Shown here: piece after piece, positions 42,824 through 51,379 of the stretch
Layout: every line of letters begins with the position of its first letter
How positions within the stretch are numbered: the first letter of the stretch is position 1
Assembly: GCA_047777415.1 (NCBI GenBank)
Contig: JBKEEO010000001.1
Location: 620,001-684,000 of the forward strand
Source: Caproicibacter sp047777415
GTDB lineage: Bacteria; Bacillota; Clostridia; Oscillospirales; Acutalibacteraceae
Length of the DNA: 64,000 nucleotides
Direction of reading: 5' to 3'
Translations under genes and position numbers: made by a program
The notes under the pieces: model-generated
What the model was told of the DNA's origin: nothing
What the model saw: the letters and a program-made list of their open reading frames with translations, nothing else
Database searches by the model: none

Positions 42824-44110
42824 ATGGAGAAGAAAGAACGAATTTTAGGAGCCGTAATTTTCATCGGCGCATTATTGCTTGGAAAAATATTTTTAAAGAC
42901 AGATATCCTATTTCGGCTTGTGGTTGGAATAGGCCTTGGTTACTCGTTGATGAGAGCTTACACGGGATTTGCGGGCAGTGTGAACCGTGCCTATCGCACA
43001 GGGTCGACCAAACTGATGAGAGCGTTAATGTTCATGTTTTTTGTTTCCAGTGTGCTGACCACCGCATTTTTGTTTAATACAGACCCCACTACATATAATC
43101 TGTGGGTCAATCCGATTAATTTCGGCCTGATGATAGGCGGCGTACTGTTCGGCTTTGGCATGGCGCTTTCCTCCTGCTGCGCGTCCGGTGTTCTCACCGA
43201 TTTATTGACCGGGCTGCCGCGAGCGTTTGTAACATTGATTTTCTTCGGCATCGGCGTATTTTTGGGTTTCCCAATACAGCATACCGCATCATGGGTAAAA
43301 AATTCATGGTTTTCAACTCCGTCCGGTGAAAAACTTTCGGGCGGCGTATTCCTGCCGGACCTGTTCTTGTGGGACGGATTCAACGGGTATCTCGGTGCGC
43401 TGCTCCTAACAGCGCTGTTCTGCGGGATTACTGTCTATCTGGCTTTCCGTTATGAGAAAAAGCGCAAAGAAAGCAACACGTATTCCGGCTGCGACACAGA
43501 AATCATGCAAGAGAAGACAGAAACTTTCGACAGCAAAGACTACAAACTGTTCAGCGAAGAAACCTATTATCGTTTGTTTGCCAAACCGTGGACATTAACG
43601 CAAGGCGCCATTGCGCTGAGCATTCTGTTCACCATTCTGATGGGCGTCACAAAAGCGGGTTGGGGCGCTTCCACACCGTACGGAATTTGGTTCGGGAAAA
43701 TTCTGATTGCCTTTGGCGTTTCGCCGGAAGCTGTGGCCAATTTTGCACAAATGTCACCGGACACATATGTTCTGCCGTTTTTCCAGCATTCGGTTTCCGT
43801 TCAGAATTTCGGCATTATCCTTGGTACGCTCATCTATCTGCTGGCGGCGGGCGTGTTTACCAAGACATTCCGCGAGGGTTTGCGCATGACATTCCGCGAG
43901 GGTCTTGTCTTTGCTCTGGGCGGTCTTTCCATGGGCATTGGCACAAGACTTGCAAACGGCTGCAACGTGGGTGCGTTATACACACCAATCGCAAACTTCT
44001 CCCTTTCGGGTTGGATCTTCTTTGTGTTCTTGATTATCGGTGGTGTTGCAGGCAATCTGTTCGGCAAAAAAGCATTTCCATCGGAAGAAAAAGCCGGTCT
44101 ATTGGGCTGA
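42824..44110 (+). CDS. Full-length YeeE/YedE family sulfur transporter
   Basis: A 428-residue membrane protein with about ten helices and both YeeE halves in one chain. The N-half carries SSCCASGVLTDLLTG (about 117-131), and the C-half carries GGLSMGIGTRLANGCNVGALYTPIANFSLSG (about 366-396). YeeE proteins of this type import thiosulfate or handle selenium/sulfur species by Cys relay. The ATG at 42824 follows GAGGAGTGGAAGT. It is followed after about 107 bases by the CoA-disulfide reductase. This is a third YeeE-type locus within 7 kb. Confidence 0.9.
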   Translation: MEKKERILGAVIFIGALLLGKIFLKTDILFRLVVGIGLGYSLMRAYTGFAGSVNRAYRTGSTKLMRALMFMFFVSSVLTTAFLFNTDPTTYNLWVNPINFGLMIGGVLFGFGMALSSCCASGVLTDLLTGLPRAFVTLIFFGIGVFLGFPIQHTASWVKNSWFSTPSGEKLSGGVFLPDLFLWDGFNGYLGALLLTALFCGITVYLAFRYEKKRKESNTYSGCDTEIMQEKTETFDSKDYKLFSEETYYRLFAKPWTLTQGAIALSILFTILMGVTKAGWGASTPYGIWFGKILIAFGVSPEAVANFAQMSPDTYVLPFFQHSVSVQNFGIILGTLIYLLAAGVFTKTFREGLRMTFREGLVFALGGLSMGIGTRLANGCNVGALYTPIANFSLSGWIFFVFLIIGGVAGNLFGKKAFPSEEKAGLLG

Positions 44111-44217
44111 AGTTATTGCAAAAATCCGCGGCATCGGGCGGTTTTGCCCTGCCGCGGCTGTTTCCATTTAAAATAGTTGAATAGAAAGTTGTTGTATTGA
44201 AGAAAGGAGTTACTAGA

Positions 44218-45915
44218 ATGGGTAAAAAGATTCTCATTATCGGAGGAGTTGCCGGCGGCGCTTCCGTTGCCGCAAGGGCACGCAGACTGGACGAGTCTGC
44301 AGAAATTATCATGTTTGAAAGAGGCCCTCATGTCTCTTTTTCCAACTGTGCACTGCCGTTTTTCCTAAGCAGAACGGTTCAAAACAGCGACGATCTGGTT
44401 CTGATGAGCCCGAAACAGTTCCATAAACAGTACCGCATCGAGGCAAGAGTCAACTGTGAAGTTACAAAAATCAACAGGAAAGAAAAGAAAATAGCGGTCA
44501 AAAATCTGGCCACGGGGGAAACTTACGAGGAATCCTATGACAAGCTGGTTCTCTCGCCAGGTGCGGTTCCCATTCTGCCGAAAAGCATTGAAGGTATTGA
44601 CCGCCCGAATGTTTTCACCGTCAGAAATGTTGTGGACATCCGCAAACTTGACGATTATCTCAATCAGCATGGCATTAAAGACGTTGCGGTGGTAGGCGGC
44701 GGGTTCATCGGTGTGGAGGTTACGGAAAACCTTCGGGAATCCGGCAGAAATGTCAGCTTGATTGAAGCGCTTGACCAAATCATGGCGCCCTTTGATTATG
44801 ATATGGCACAAATTCTTCACAAAGAAATGCTGGACAACGGCGTAAACCTCATTTTAAGCGACGGGGTTAAAAAAATCACGGAAAACTCGGTGGAATTGGA
44901 ATCCGGACGCAAAGTTTCCGCGGGAGCCGTCGTTATGGCCGTCGGCGTACGCCCGGAAACCACGCTTGCCAAAGACGCAGGTCTTCAAGTCGGCGAAACC
45001 GGCGGCATCAAGGTTGACCACAATTATCTGACCAGTGACCCGGATATTTACGCCGTCGGCGATGCAATTGAAGTTTACAACCGTCTGACCCATCGTCCTT
45101 GCAGATTGGCCCTCGCCGGCCCTGCCCAAAGACAAGCAAGAGCCGCAGCCGACCATATGTATCAGATTCCGCACAACCATTTTGGCGTCATCGGCTCGTC
45201 CGTTGTGCGGGTGTTCCAATTAAATGCCGCTTCCACGGGTCTAAACGAAAAGGCTGCGAAAGCTGCAGGAATTCCCTATGATTTTGTCTACGTAATACCC
45301 GCGGACAAAGTCGGACTGATGCCCGGCTGCAGCCCGCTGCATTTTAAGCTTCTGTATGAATATCCAACGGGCAAGATTCTCGGTGCACAGGCAATCGGCA
45401 AAGGCGAAGCGGACAAGAGAATTGACGTAATTGCCTCCATAATCTCCATGGGCGGTACGCTGGAAGATTTAAAGGAGTTGGAGCTTTGCTACTCACCACT
45501 GTTCAGCACCGCCAAAGATGTGGTAAACCATGCGGCATTGGTCGGACTCAATCTTCTGTACGGCAGATTCAAACAGGTCCCTGTCACAAAGGTACGCGAA
45601 TTGGTGGAAAGCGGCGCATTCATTGTGGATGTACGGGAAAAGGCTGAATTTGAAAACGGCCATCTGATGAACGCCGTCAATATCCCGCTGAGCGAACTGA
45701 GGGACAGATTGGATGAGATTCCGAAAGACAGACCGGTTTATCTGCACTGCCGCACCAGCCAAAGAAGCTACAACGCGGCGATGGCCTTGCAGCATCTGGG
45801 CTACAACAATGTAATCAATATTTCCGGCTCCTTCCTCGGCATCTGCTACTACGAGTATTTCCAGGATCAGGTCAGCGGGCGGAAAAAGATTGTAACGGCT
45901 TATAACTTTAATTAA
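44218..45915 (+). CDS. CoA-disulfide reductase with C-terminal rhodanese domain
   Basis: A 565-residue FAD enzyme. The N-terminal GGVAGGASVAARARR FAD loop (9-23) is followed by the active Cys44 in FSNCALPFF, a second nucleotide fold (VAVVGGGFIGVEV near 158-170) and the AVGDAIEV FAD block. Residues about 465-560 form a rhodanese domain with active Cys511 in LHCRTSQRS. Such CoADR-RHD enzymes reduce CoA-disulfide, CoA-persulfide or polysulfide with NAD(P)H. With the adjacent YeeE it would reduce or relay imported sulfane sulfur. The ATG at 44218 follows AAAGGAG. A terminator follows. Confidence 0.92.
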   Translation: MGKKILIIGGVAGGASVAARARRLDESAEIIMFERGPHVSFSNCALPFFLSRTVQNSDDLVLMSPKQFHKQYRIEARVNCEVTKINRKEKKIAVKNLATGETYEESYDKLVLSPGAVPILPKSIEGIDRPNVFTVRNVVDIRKLDDYLNQHGIKDVAVVGGGFIGVEVTENLRESGRNVSLIEALDQIMAPFDYDMAQILHKEMLDNGVNLILSDGVKKITENSVELESGRKVSAGAVVMAVGVRPETTLAKDAGLQVGETGGIKVDHNYLTSDPDIYAVGDAIEVYNRLTHRPCRLALAGPAQRQARAAADHMYQIPHNHFGVIGSSVVRVFQLNAASTGLNEKAAKAAGIPYDFVYVIPADKVGLMPGCSPLHFKLLYEYPTGKILGAQAIGKGEADKRIDVIASIISMGGTLEDLKELELCYSPLFSTAKDVVNHAALVGLNLLYGRFKQVPVTKVRELVESGAFIVDVREKAEFENGHLMNAVNIPLSELRDRLDEIPKDRPVYLHCRTSQRSYNAAMALQHLGYNNVINISGSFLGICYYEYFQDQVSGRKKIVTAYNFN

Positions 45916-45960
45916 GTACCCTAATTAACTCATATAGTTCTTTTCATACTTTTCATACAT

Positions 45961-46002
45961 CCCCGGACGGATGCATCACATGACATCCGTTCGGGGTTTT
46001 TT
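45961..46002 (+). terminator. Terminator of the sulfur operon
   Basis: CCCCGGACGGATG (45961-45973) pairs with CATCCGTTCGGGG (45984-45996), followed by six T. Confidence 0.9.
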
Positions 46003-46092
46003 ATTTGTCTTAGACAGAAATTTTAGCTAACAGTGCCAAAATTTCCATGTAAGAATTGTATTGCGCAAAGAGGACAAAATCTGTCAATTCCA

Positions 46093-46121
46093 TTGTATTT
46101 TTTATGGTGATAAGCTATAAT
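46093..46121 (+). promoter_or_regulatory. Promoter of the EF-G-like gene
   Basis: TTGTAT (46093-46098), 17 bases, TATAAT (46116-46121), 73 bases before the GTG start. Confidence 0.65.
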
Positions 46122-46194
46122 ATTCATAAATCTTCGGTTTGACAATGATGAGTAAATTCCTCTAGTTGTCAGCCTTTGAAAGGAGCTGCTATAA

Positions 46195-48261
46195 GTGAAA
46201 CAATATGAGGCGAAGCATATCTTGAACATTGCGCTTAGCGGGCACAGCGGCGCAGGAAAAACCAGTATAGCTGAAGCAATGCTGTATCTTTCCGGTGCCG
46301 CCGACCGTCTGGGAAAGGTGGGCGAAGGAAATACCGTCTGCGATTTCGATCCGGAGGAAATCAGGAGGAAAACGTCCGTATTAACTTCGGCGGCTCCGCT
46401 TGAGTGGAAAAATTATAAAATCAATGTACTGGACACACCCGGACTTTTCGACTTTGAGGGCGGAGTACGTGAGGGGGTACGCGCCGCAGACTGCATGCTG
46501 ATTGCAATTTCCGGAAAGGACGGCGTTGCAGTCGGCACGGAAAAAGCATTTGCCGCTGCGAATTCCCGCGGATTATCCAAAATATTCTTTGTCAACGGCC
46601 TGTGCGACGAAAGCGCTGATTTCTACAAGGTATTTGAACGCTTGAAATCCCACTTTGGCCCGTCCGTCTGTCCGGTCGTTGTTCCGTTTATTCAGAACGG
46701 CAAAGCAAACATTTATGTGAATATCCTCGAATACAAAGCGTACGAATACCACGACGGCAAAGCGGTTGAAGTGAAGATGCCGGATATGGGCAGTAGGCTG
46801 GAAGGTCTGCGCACCGCGATTTACGAAGCTGTTGCGGAAACCAGTGATGAAATGTTCGACAAATACTTCTCCGGCGAAAGCTTTACGCCTGAAGAAGTCA
46901 TTACGGGAATCAGCAAAGGTGTCAAATCCGGAGCAGTCTGCCCTGTTTTCTGCGGGGACGCCGTTTTGCTCAACGGTATTGACCAGCTCCTCAACGGCCT
47001 GGTTTGGCTCGCACCCTGCGCCGCGGAAAAAGGCGGTGAAATCGGGACGGATGAATCCGGCGACCCGGTAGAAATCGCAGTGGACGAATCAGCACCGGCA
47101 TCCGCCATTGTTTTTAAGACGGTGGCCGATCCGTTTATCGGCAAACTGTCCTATCTCAAGGTGATATCGGGCAAAATTTCTTCCGACTGCTCTCTTGTCA
47201 ACATGACAACCGGACATACGGAACGAATCAGCAAGACCCTTGTTCTGCGCGGCAAAAAGCAGATAGACGTTCCATACCTTGCGGCCGGGGATATCGGCGC
47301 GGTGCCGAAACTCTCCGCCAAAACCGGCGACACTCTCTGCTCCCCGGAGCGCAAAGTAAAACTCGAGCCGGTCGAGTATCCCACTCCTTCCCTCATGATG
47401 GCCGTGATGCCCAAGAAAAAAGGCGAAGAGGACAAAGTGGCTCAGAGTATTATCCGTTTAGAGGAAGAAGACCCCACCATCCGCTTCCAGACAAACACAG
47501 AAACGCACCAGATGACCGTTTCCGGCATGGGAGAACAGCATTTGGATGTTCTTGCCTCCAAGCTGAAAAAGAAATTCGGCGTGGAAATCCTGCTGGAAAC
47601 ACCGCGTGTTGCCTATCGTGAAACCATACGCAAAAAAGTGCAGGTACAGGGCAAATATAAAAAGCAGACCGGCGGCCATGGTCAATACGGAGATGTGTGG
47701 ATAGAATTCGAACCGTGCGATTCCGACGGACTGGAATTCGGAGAACGCGTGGTTGGCGGCGCGGTGCCGAAGGGCTTCTTTCCTGCCGTGGAAAAAGGAC
47801 TGCGCGAATGCATTGAACACGGCCCGCTCGCTGGATATCCTGTGGTTGGGCTGCGCGCTACGCTGTACGACGGTTCCTATCATCCCGTGGATTCTTCCGA
47901 AATGTCGTTTAAAATGGCGGCGGCATTGGCGTATAAATCCGGCCTGCCGAAGGCTTCGCCTGTCTTATTGGAACCGATTGGAGCACTGCGCTGCACCGTG
48001 CCGGACGACAACATGGGCGACATGATGGGCGAAATCAACAAGCGCCGCGGGCGCGTTCTCGGTATGGAACCCGCAGGTGATGGATATCAGACGATTGAAG
48101 CTGAAGTGCCCCAGGCAGAAATGCACGATTTTACCACTTTTGTGCGTCAGATCACGCAGGGACGCGGCTCCTTCACATTCGAATTCGTTCGGTATGAGGA
48201 AGCCCCGTCGCAGGTTGCGCAAAAGGTCATCGATGCCGCAAAACAATCTGCCGATGCATAG
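46195..48261 (+). CDS. Elongation factor G paralogue with altered G4 motif
   Basis: A 688-residue translational GTPase of the EF-G type. The G domain has G1 GHSGAGKTS (16-24), the G3 region DTPGLFDFEGG (80-90), and EF-G domains II-V to the end (including the GGHGQYGDVWIEFEP block). The G4 motif that recognises guanine, normally NKxD, is N134-Gly-Leu-Cys137, losing the Lys and Asp. It is smaller in domain inserts than canonical EF-G and unlinked to rpsL/rpsG/tuf, so it is an accessory paralogue of the type seen in many Clostridia. It starts at a GTG (46195) after AAAGGAG. It could act in stress translation or recycling, or be a nucleotide-promiscuous homologue. Confidence 0.9.
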   Translation: MKQYEAKHILNIALSGHSGAGKTSIAEAMLYLSGAADRLGKVGEGNTVCDFDPEEIRRKTSVLTSAAPLEWKNYKINVLDTPGLFDFEGGVREGVRAADCMLIAISGKDGVAVGTEKAFAAANSRGLSKIFFVNGLCDESADFYKVFERLKSHFGPSVCPVVVPFIQNGKANIYVNILEYKAYEYHDGKAVEVKMPDMGSRLEGLRTAIYEAVAETSDEMFDKYFSGESFTPEEVITGISKGVKSGAVCPVFCGDAVLLNGIDQLLNGLVWLAPCAAEKGGEIGTDESGDPVEIAVDESAPASAIVFKTVADPFIGKLSYLKVISGKISSDCSLVNMTTGHTERISKTLVLRGKKQIDVPYLAAGDIGAVPKLSAKTGDTLCSPERKVKLEPVEYPTPSLMMAVMPKKKGEEDKVAQSIIRLEEEDPTIRFQTNTETHQMTVSGMGEQHLDVLASKLKKKFGVEILLETPRVAYRETIRKKVQVQGKYKKQTGGHGQYGDVWIEFEPCDSDGLEFGERVVGGAVPKGFFPAVEKGLRECIEHGPLAGYPVVGLRATLYDGSYHPVDSSEMSFKMAAALAYKSGLPKASPVLLEPIGALRCTVPDDNMGDMMGEINKRRGRVLGMEPAGDGYQTIEAEVPQAEMHDFTTFVRQITQGRGSFTFEFVRYEEAPSQVAQKVIDAAKQSADA

Positions 48262-48316
48262 ATTTTAAAAATATCATTTACGGTGGAAAATCGCCGCTTT
48301 GCAGAGCATTTTTTCC

Positions 48317-48349
48317 GCTCCCTCAGCATATGTATTTGCCTGAGGGGGC
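48317..48349 (+). promoter_or_regulatory. Hairpin overlapping the DUF4830 ribosome site
   Basis: CCCTCAG (48320-48326) pairs with CTGAGGG (48340-48346), extended by G-C pairs; the right arm contains the GAGGGGG ribosome site for the ATG at 48356. It could act as a terminator of the EF-G gene or reduce translation of the next; the T tract is weak. Confidence 0.4.
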
Positions 48350-48355
48350 GGATTT

Positions 48356-48985
48356 ATGTTTGTCATTTCTGTAAAAACGGGAAAAAGGAAAACTATTGCC
48401 TTTTTGGCGGCCGCACTTGCGGTGGTTACCGCCGTCACCGTTGCGGTAAAATGGAGTCATTCTGCGCCGGAGGCTGTAAGCGGCGGCACGAAATACAGCC
48501 TTGCCGCATCGACCAATGAGGAACGAATCGCTTTCTTTCAGCAGTTTGGCTGGGAGGTAAAACCGCAGCCAATTGCCGACGGTGAAGTGACAATTCCGGA
48601 AACATTTGACGATGTCTATACAAAATACAATAACCTGCAGCAAGAACAAGGACTGGATTTGACACCTTACGCAGGCAAAACCTGCCATCAGTGGGTTTAT
48701 GAAATCACCAATTACCCTGAGCAGGAATGCATGCGCGGCACGCTGCTTGTTTACGAAGGACGCGTTATCGGCGGCGACCTTTGTACCCCGGCGCTCGACG
48801 GCTTTATGACAGGCTTTGACGGGCAATTGACCAGCAGTGATTACTGTGTCAACGAACCGACTCTGGGACGCGAAACCGATGATTCCTTAACTTTTGCTCC
48901 GGCAGAAACGATTACATCCACAGTGGAAGAAACCCAAGCGGAAGTATCTTCGGAAATTCCTGCAAACGCATGGCCGACGGACTGA
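48356..48985 (+). CDS. DUF4830 protein
   Basis: A 209-residue membrane-anchored or secreted protein with one N-terminal hydrophobic helix (about 12-32). The DUF4830 domain follows (about 50-150: NEERIAFFQQFGWEVKPQPIADGEVTIPETFDDVYTKYN), then a Ser/Thr/Glu-rich tail. The family occurs in Clostridia and has no known role. It starts 94 bases after the EF-G-like gene and ends 64 bases before an RNA pseudouridine synthase gene. Its ribosome site lies in a hairpin arm. Confidence 0.8.
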   Translation: MFVISVKTGKRKTIAFLAAALAVVTAVTVAVKWSHSAPEAVSGGTKYSLAASTNEERIAFFQQFGWEVKPQPIADGEVTIPETFDDVYTKYNNLQQEQGLDLTPYAGKTCHQWVYEITNYPEQECMRGTLLVYEGRVIGGDLCTPALDGFMTGFDGQLTSSDYCVNEPTLGRETDDSLTFAPAETITSTVEETQAEVSSEIPANAWPTD

Positions 48986-49049
48986 CAGGACATTTGACCT
49001 TTCACGCCGGAATCGGTATACTGATTTTGACGGAAAGGGGGGGCGGCAT

Positions 49050-49778
49050 ATGAGCGTGGAAAGACTGGATAAAATACTTTCTTCTCAAAACTTGGGAAGC
49101 CGAAAGGAAGTCGGTGCGCTGATCCGTGCCGGACGGGCGGCTGTAAACGGTGTTACAGCAAGACACCCGGCACAAAAAGCCGACCCGGAATCTGATGTTA
49201 TAACGATAGACGGCAAAATCCTAAATTTCAAAAAAAACATTTATCTCATGCTGAATAAGCCGGCGGGCGTACTGTCGGCGTCACGCGACCCACACGCCCG
49301 CACGGTTGTGGATTTGCTGCCGCCCGAACTTCGGCGCCGCGGCATTTTTCCCGCCGGACGGTTGGACAAGGATACCCGCGGACTTTTAATTCTGACCGAT
49401 GACGGCGACTTTGCACATCGGATGCTTTCACCGAAAAGTCATGTAACAAAATGGTATGAAGCCGTGTTGGAATCCCCTGTGTCAAAAGAGGACATCCTTA
49501 TGTTTCGCCAGGGCGTAAAACTTTCTGACGGTATGACCTGTCTGCCTGCCGAACTTTCGGTTTTGCAAGATGGAAAACACCCTATGGCGCTCATCGGCCT
49601 GCATGAGGGTAAATTTCATCAGGTCAAGCGCATGTTTGCAGCAAGGGGAAACCGCGTGCTTTCGCTGCGGCGGGTGCGCATCGGCGGACTTTCGCTGGAT
49701 TCCGGCCTTGCGGAAGGCGCTGTACGGGAGCTTGATGAAGCGGAAGCCTCGCTGGTGTTTCAGAACCAGCATAGATAA
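49050..49778 (+). CDS. RsuA/RluB-type RNA pseudouridine synthase
   Basis: A 242-residue enzyme that converts uridine to pseudouridine in rRNA. The N-terminal S4 domain (1-60, ERLDKILSSQNLGSRKEVGALIRAGRAAVNG) is followed by the catalytic domain with PAGRLDKDTRGLLILTDDG. Its Asp is the active residue, and a C-terminal beta segment follows. Length and motif order match the small-subunit (RsuA, U516) branch, but RluB/E/F cannot be excluded. The ATG at 49050 follows a run of GGGGGGG; an upstream frame to 48894 runs through the end of DUF4830 and was rejected. Confidence 0.9.
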   Translation: MSVERLDKILSSQNLGSRKEVGALIRAGRAAVNGVTARHPAQKADPESDVITIDGKILNFKKNIYLMLNKPAGVLSASRDPHARTVVDLLPPELRRRGIFPAGRLDKDTRGLLILTDDGDFAHRMLSPKSHVTKWYEAVLESPVSKEDILMFRQGVKLSDGMTCLPAELSVLQDGKHPMALIGLHEGKFHQVKRMFAARGNRVLSLRRVRIGGLSLDSGLAEGAVRELDEAEASLVFQNQHR

Positions 49779-50001
49779 AATACACGAAAATAGTTCATTC
49801 TTTTTGTATTGCTCCTGAGTATAAATTAGACAAATTTAATTCCTACGTTTTGTTTTTCATCAAGTTTTCATAAAGCAAGAAAACAAAGTTTGGATAAAAA
49901 GAATCTGTTCTTCCTGTAGGCGTTCTGCTATGATTGATTCAACAAAGCAGGCAGCACTGTTCTTCTCTTAGGAGAGCAAGTAGATTCAGGAGGTTATTTG
50001 A

Positions 50002-51114
50002 ATGGCAAGCGTAATCCTCAAACACGTTTATAAAGTCTATAGTGGAAACGTTACTGCAGTTACGGATTTTAACCTAGAAATTAAGGATAAAGAATTCATC
50101 ATTTTGGTCGGTCCTTCCGGATGCGGAAAATCCACCACTTTGCGCATGATAGCGGGCTTGGAAGAAATCACAAAAGGCGAACTGTATATTGGTGACACAC
50201 TTGCCAATAATGTGGCGCCGAAAGACCGCGACATTGCCATGGTGTTCCAAAACTATGCGCTGTACCCGCACATGACGGTGTTTGACAACATGGCGTTCGG
50301 GCTAAAACTGCGCAAAACTCCGAAGGATGAAATTAAGCGCCGCGTGGAAGAGGCCGCACGGACTCTTGACATTTCCCACTTGCTGGACCGCAAGCCAAAA
50401 GCTCTTTCCGGCGGTCAGCGTCAGCGTGTTGCTCTGGGCCGCGCCATTGTCAGAAATCCAAAAGTATTTTTGTTAGATGAGCCGCTTTCCAACCTGGATG
50501 CAAAACTGCGCGCCCAAATGAGGACGGAAATTGCAAAACTGCACAAAAGACTGGGCACAACGTTTATTTACGTTACGCATGACCAGACAGAGGCCATGAC
50601 GATGGGCGACCGTATTGTTGTGATGAAGGATGGATTCATTCAGCAGGTCGATACTCCTCAGAATCTGTATGATTACCCGGTGAACCAATTTGTTGCCGGT
50701 TTCATGGGATCCCCGCAGATGAACTTCATAGACGGCACCCTGCAAAAATCCGGCTCCGATTATGCGTTTAAGTTTGGCCAGTACAGCATCGCAATACCCG
50801 CTGAGAAAAACAAAAATGACGTACTCAAGGACTACGTCGATAAACCGGTCGTGCTAGGCATCCGGCCGGAACACGTCCACGATGAACCCGAATTCTTGGA
50901 AAAAGCAGCAGGCGGTATTGTGGAAGCGGATGTTGAAGTAACCGAGCTTATGGGTGCGGAAACATATTTGTATCTCAACTGTGAAGGTGTCAACCTCACC
51001 GCAAGAGTGGATCCCTCATCGAAAGCGCAGTCTGGTGATCATATTAAGGTTGCGTTTGATTTAAGGAAAATACATCTGTTTGACAAGGAAACAGAAAAAA
51101 CAATTATAAATTGA
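50002..51114 (+). CDS. Sugar ABC transporter ATPase, MsmX/UgpC type
   Basis: A 370-residue ATPase with an ABC domain (Walker A GPSGCGKST near 37-45, signature LSGGQRQR near 135, Walker B VFLLDEP, H-loop THDQTEA). A C-terminal OB/TOBE regulatory domain follows (about 245-365: GIRPEHVHDEPEF...). Such orphan ATPases serve several sugar importers that lack their own. No permease or binding protein is near. The ATG at 50002 follows AGGAGG. The 223 bases upstream are AT-rich with a TATGAT -10 candidate. A terminator follows, then the PucR-type regulator. Confidence 0.94.
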   Translation: MASVILKHVYKVYSGNVTAVTDFNLEIKDKEFIILVGPSGCGKSTTLRMIAGLEEITKGELYIGDTLANNVAPKDRDIAMVFQNYALYPHMTVFDNMAFGLKLRKTPKDEIKRRVEEAARTLDISHLLDRKPKALSGGQRQRVALGRAIVRNPKVFLLDEPLSNLDAKLRAQMRTEIAKLHKRLGTTFIYVTHDQTEAMTMGDRIVVMKDGFIQQVDTPQNLYDYPVNQFVAGFMGSPQMNFIDGTLQKSGSDYAFKFGQYSIAIPAEKNKNDVLKDYVDKPVVLGIRPEHVHDEPEFLEKAAGGIVEADVEVTELMGAETYLYLNCEGVNLTARVDPSSKAQSGDHIKVAFDLRKIHLFDKETEKTIIN

Positions 51115-51145
51115 TTTTAAAGACCATATCATCTTAACAGATTGG

Positions 51146-51180
51146 ATCGCGCGGGAACTGAATTCCCGTGCGATATTTTT
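51146..51180 (+). terminator. Terminator of the sugar ATPase gene
   Basis: ATCGCGCGGGAA (51146-51157) pairs with TTCCCGTGCGAT (51163-51174), followed by ATTTTT. Confidence 0.88.
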
Positions 51181-51271
51181 ATCTTTTTAACTCGATGATT
51201 GAATTTTTCATAAATCTTCGAAACTTAGTGCAATAATTTATTGCTTTTTTCCTATAATATGAAAGATACGG

Positions 51272-51300
51272 TTGAAATCTCGCTTATCTTTATGTAAAAT
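51272..51300 (+). promoter_or_regulatory. Promoter of the PucR-type regulator
   Basis: TTGAAA (51272-51277), 17 bases, TAAAAT (51295-51300), 80 bases before the start codon. A separate TATAAT sits at 51253 without a clear -35. Confidence 0.6.
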
Positions 51301-51379
51301 GAATATAGTATAGTTTGTTTTTCGTTAAAAATGTGTTAACACAAAAAAGTCCAGACAGATTTGGAAATGAGGGAGTGCC

